Part shown: positions 61,518 to 64,000 of the stretch, in pieces
Layout of the letters: each line of letters starts with the position of its first letter
How positions within the stretch are numbered: position 1 is the first letter of the stretch
From: an uncultured Roseibium sp.
GTDB taxonomy: Bacteria; Pseudomonadota; Alphaproteobacteria; Rhizobiales; Stappiaceae
DNA: 64,000 nucleotides
Assembly: GCF_963669205.1 (NCBI RefSeq)
Contig: NZ_OY769915.1
Coordinates: 532,001 to 596,000 of the forward strand
Reading direction: 5' to 3'
The notes under the pieces: model-generated
What the model saw: the letters and a program-made list of their open reading frames with translations, nothing else
What the model was told of the DNA's origin: nothing
Databases searched by the model: none
Position numbers and translations under genes: made by a program

Positions 61518-62402
61518 ATGCCGAGCCTGAAGGACTTACGAAACCGCATCGCTTCCGTTAAGGCGACGCAGAAAATCACCAAGGCCATGCAAATGGTGGC
61601 CGCGGCGAAACTGCGTCGTGCACAGGAAGCTGCGGAGGCTGCACGCCCCTATGCGGAGCGCATGGATGTGGTGCTGGCCAACCTCGCGGAAGCATTCGAG
61701 GGTCGCGACGACGCTCCGAAGCTGATGTCCGGCACGGGCAACGATCAGGTACATCTCCTGCTTGTTGCGACTGCCGAACGCGGACTGTGCGGGGGCTTCA
61801 ACACCAATATCGCCAAGCTGGCCCGCGAAAAGGCGCGCAGCCTGATCGCAGACGGCAAGACCGTCAAGATCATCTGCGTCGGCAAGAAGGGCTTCGATGC
61901 CCTCAAGCGCGAACTCGGCCAGCATGTGATCGAGACCGTCGATCTGCGCAGCGTCAAGAATGTTGGCTATGCCAATGCCGATGAGATCGGCAAGAAGGTT
62001 CTGGCCATGTTTGCGGACGGTGAGTTCGACGTCTGCACGCTGTTCTACTCGACATTCGTCTCTGTGATCGCGCAGGAGCCGACAGCTCAGCAGCTCATCC
62101 CGGCCAGTTTCGAGGCCAAGGGCGATGGCGAGAGCGACGGGGCTCATCCGGTCTACGAATACGAGCCGGACGAAACGGAGATCCTCGAGGATCTTCTGCC
62201 GCGTAACATTTCCGTTCAGGTTTTCCGGGCGCTTCTGGAAAATGCAGCATCCGAGCAGGGCGCGCGCATGTCCGCAATGGACAACGCGACCCGCAACGCC
62301 GGCGAGATGATCGACAAGCTGACGATCAACTACAACCGCCAGCGTCAGGCGCAGATCACGACGGAACTGATTGAAATCATCTCGGGCGCCGAGGCGCTCT
62401 AG
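61518..62402 (+). CDS. atpG: ATP synthase F1 gamma subunit
   Basis: 294 residues, central rotor stalk. N-terminal coiled coil LKDLRNRIASVKATQKITKA and KMQMVAAAKLRRAQ-type segment; C-terminal helix MDNATRNAGEMIDKLTINYN with NRQRQAQITTELIEI is diagnostic. Full length. Confidence 0.97.
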   Translation: MPSLKDLRNRIASVKATQKITKAMQMVAAAKLRRAQEAAEAARPYAERMDVVLANLAEAFEGRDDAPKLMSGTGNDQVHLLLVATAERGLCGGFNTNIAKLAREKARSLIADGKTVKIICVGKKGFDALKRELGQHVIETVDLRSVKNVGYANADEIGKKVLAMFADGEFDVCTLFYSTFVSVIAQEPTAQQLIPASFEAKGDGESDGAHPVYEYEPDETEILEDLLPRNISVQVFRALLENAASEQGARMSAMDNATRNAGEMIDKLTINYNRQRQAQITTELIEIISGAEAL

Positions 62403-62409
62403 AGCATTG

Positions 62410-62425
62410 TGCGCCCCCGGGCGCA
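62410..62425 (+). promoter_or_regulatory. Hairpin between atpG and atpD
   Basis: TGCGCC-CCCG-GGCGCA, 6-bp GC stem with a tetraloop in the 122-bp atpG-atpD gap. No U-tract, so it more likely affects mRNA stability or processing than termination. Confidence 0.4.
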
Positions 62426-62524
62426 GAGTGCCGGAATACTAACATTGTCGATCGACTCTTGCGCGCGATGTGAAAGACATCGGAAGCAGGTCGATCAAAC
62501 GGGATCGAGACGAGGATTAGGGAT

Positions 62525-63949
<1,425 letters not shown>

Positions 63950-63962
63950 TTTCAAGATTGAT

Positions 63963-63990
63963 CCGGACGTCCGTCAGGGCGTCCGGTTTT
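63963..63990 (+). terminator. Terminator-like hairpin after atpD
   Basis: CCGGACG (63963-63969) pairs with CGTCCGG (63980-63986), with further inner CC/GG pairing, followed by TTTTG. It lies 14 bp after the atpD stop. If atpC follows, this would be a partial terminator or processing element. Confidence 0.55.
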
Positions 63991-64000
63991 GTTCAAGCAT

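Overview
The window is high-GC, densely coded chromosomal DNA from an alphaproteobacterium. Gene order points to the order Hyphomicrobiales, and a marine Stappiaceae-type genus (Roseibium/Labrenzia-like) fits best. The pointers are a yej peptide transporter with two binding proteins as in Brucella, the block SRP RNA-dnaX-ybaB-recR, the TCA cluster mdh-sucCD-sucAB-lpd, sdhCDAB, and priA-atpHAGD. The genus is inferred from gene content and was not tested by a database search. Almost everything is vertically inherited housekeeping DNA. I see no prophage, transposase, CRISPR array, toxin-antitoxin pair or classical defence island.

Layout. 1-8730: end of a membrane diguanylate cyclase, then yejA1-yejA2-yejB-yejE-yejF. 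8748-14196 (minus strand): a GGDEF-EAL protein with a c-type heme motif, a lytic transglycosylase, a degenerate histidine phosphatase, NudC and a HIT protein. 14345-20286: LysE exporter, 4.5S SRP RNA, dnaX, ybaB, recR, an EI24 membrane protein and glutaminase. 20339-25674: aquaporin Z, and sdhC-sdhD-sdhA-[FkbM methyltransferase]-sdhB. 25903-36226: accessory and stress genes (creD-like, VOC protein, exported MsrA, RecQ, acyltransferase, MAPEG, Inh lipoprotein, a DUF7662-like protein, ZapE) with repeat-rich spacers. 36400-47224: TCA block mdh, sucC, sucD, sucA, sucB, with a LysE exporter and an SDR before lpd. 47350-55761: membrane protein, methyltransferases, a MerR/CDF metal-efflux pair, a metallophosphoesterase, two small secreted proteins, a 366-bp MITE-like element, XerC and a sterol desaturase family protein. 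55918-63949: fructose-6-phosphate aldolase, PriA and ATP synthase F1 genes atpH-A-G-D (atpC presumably lies just beyond the edge).

How the genes work together. Malate dehydrogenase, succinyl-CoA synthetase, the 2-oxoglutarate dehydrogenase complex (E1, E2, E3), succinate dehydrogenase and F1-ATPase make this a core respiratory region. DnaX, RecR, RecQ, PriA and XerC are replication, repair and chromosome-resolution enzymes. The points most worth following up are: (i) the FkbM methyltransferase gene inside the sdh operon; (ii) the c-di-GMP enzyme with a predicted periplasmic c-heme sensor; (iii) a 366-bp non-coding element with 33-bp terminal inverted repeats; (iv) a protein joining a DUF7662-like domain to what may be a catalytically dead GIY-YIG-like fold; and (v) long intercistronic hairpins in the TCA and ATP synthase operons. 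I did not find a clear undescribed multi-gene system.
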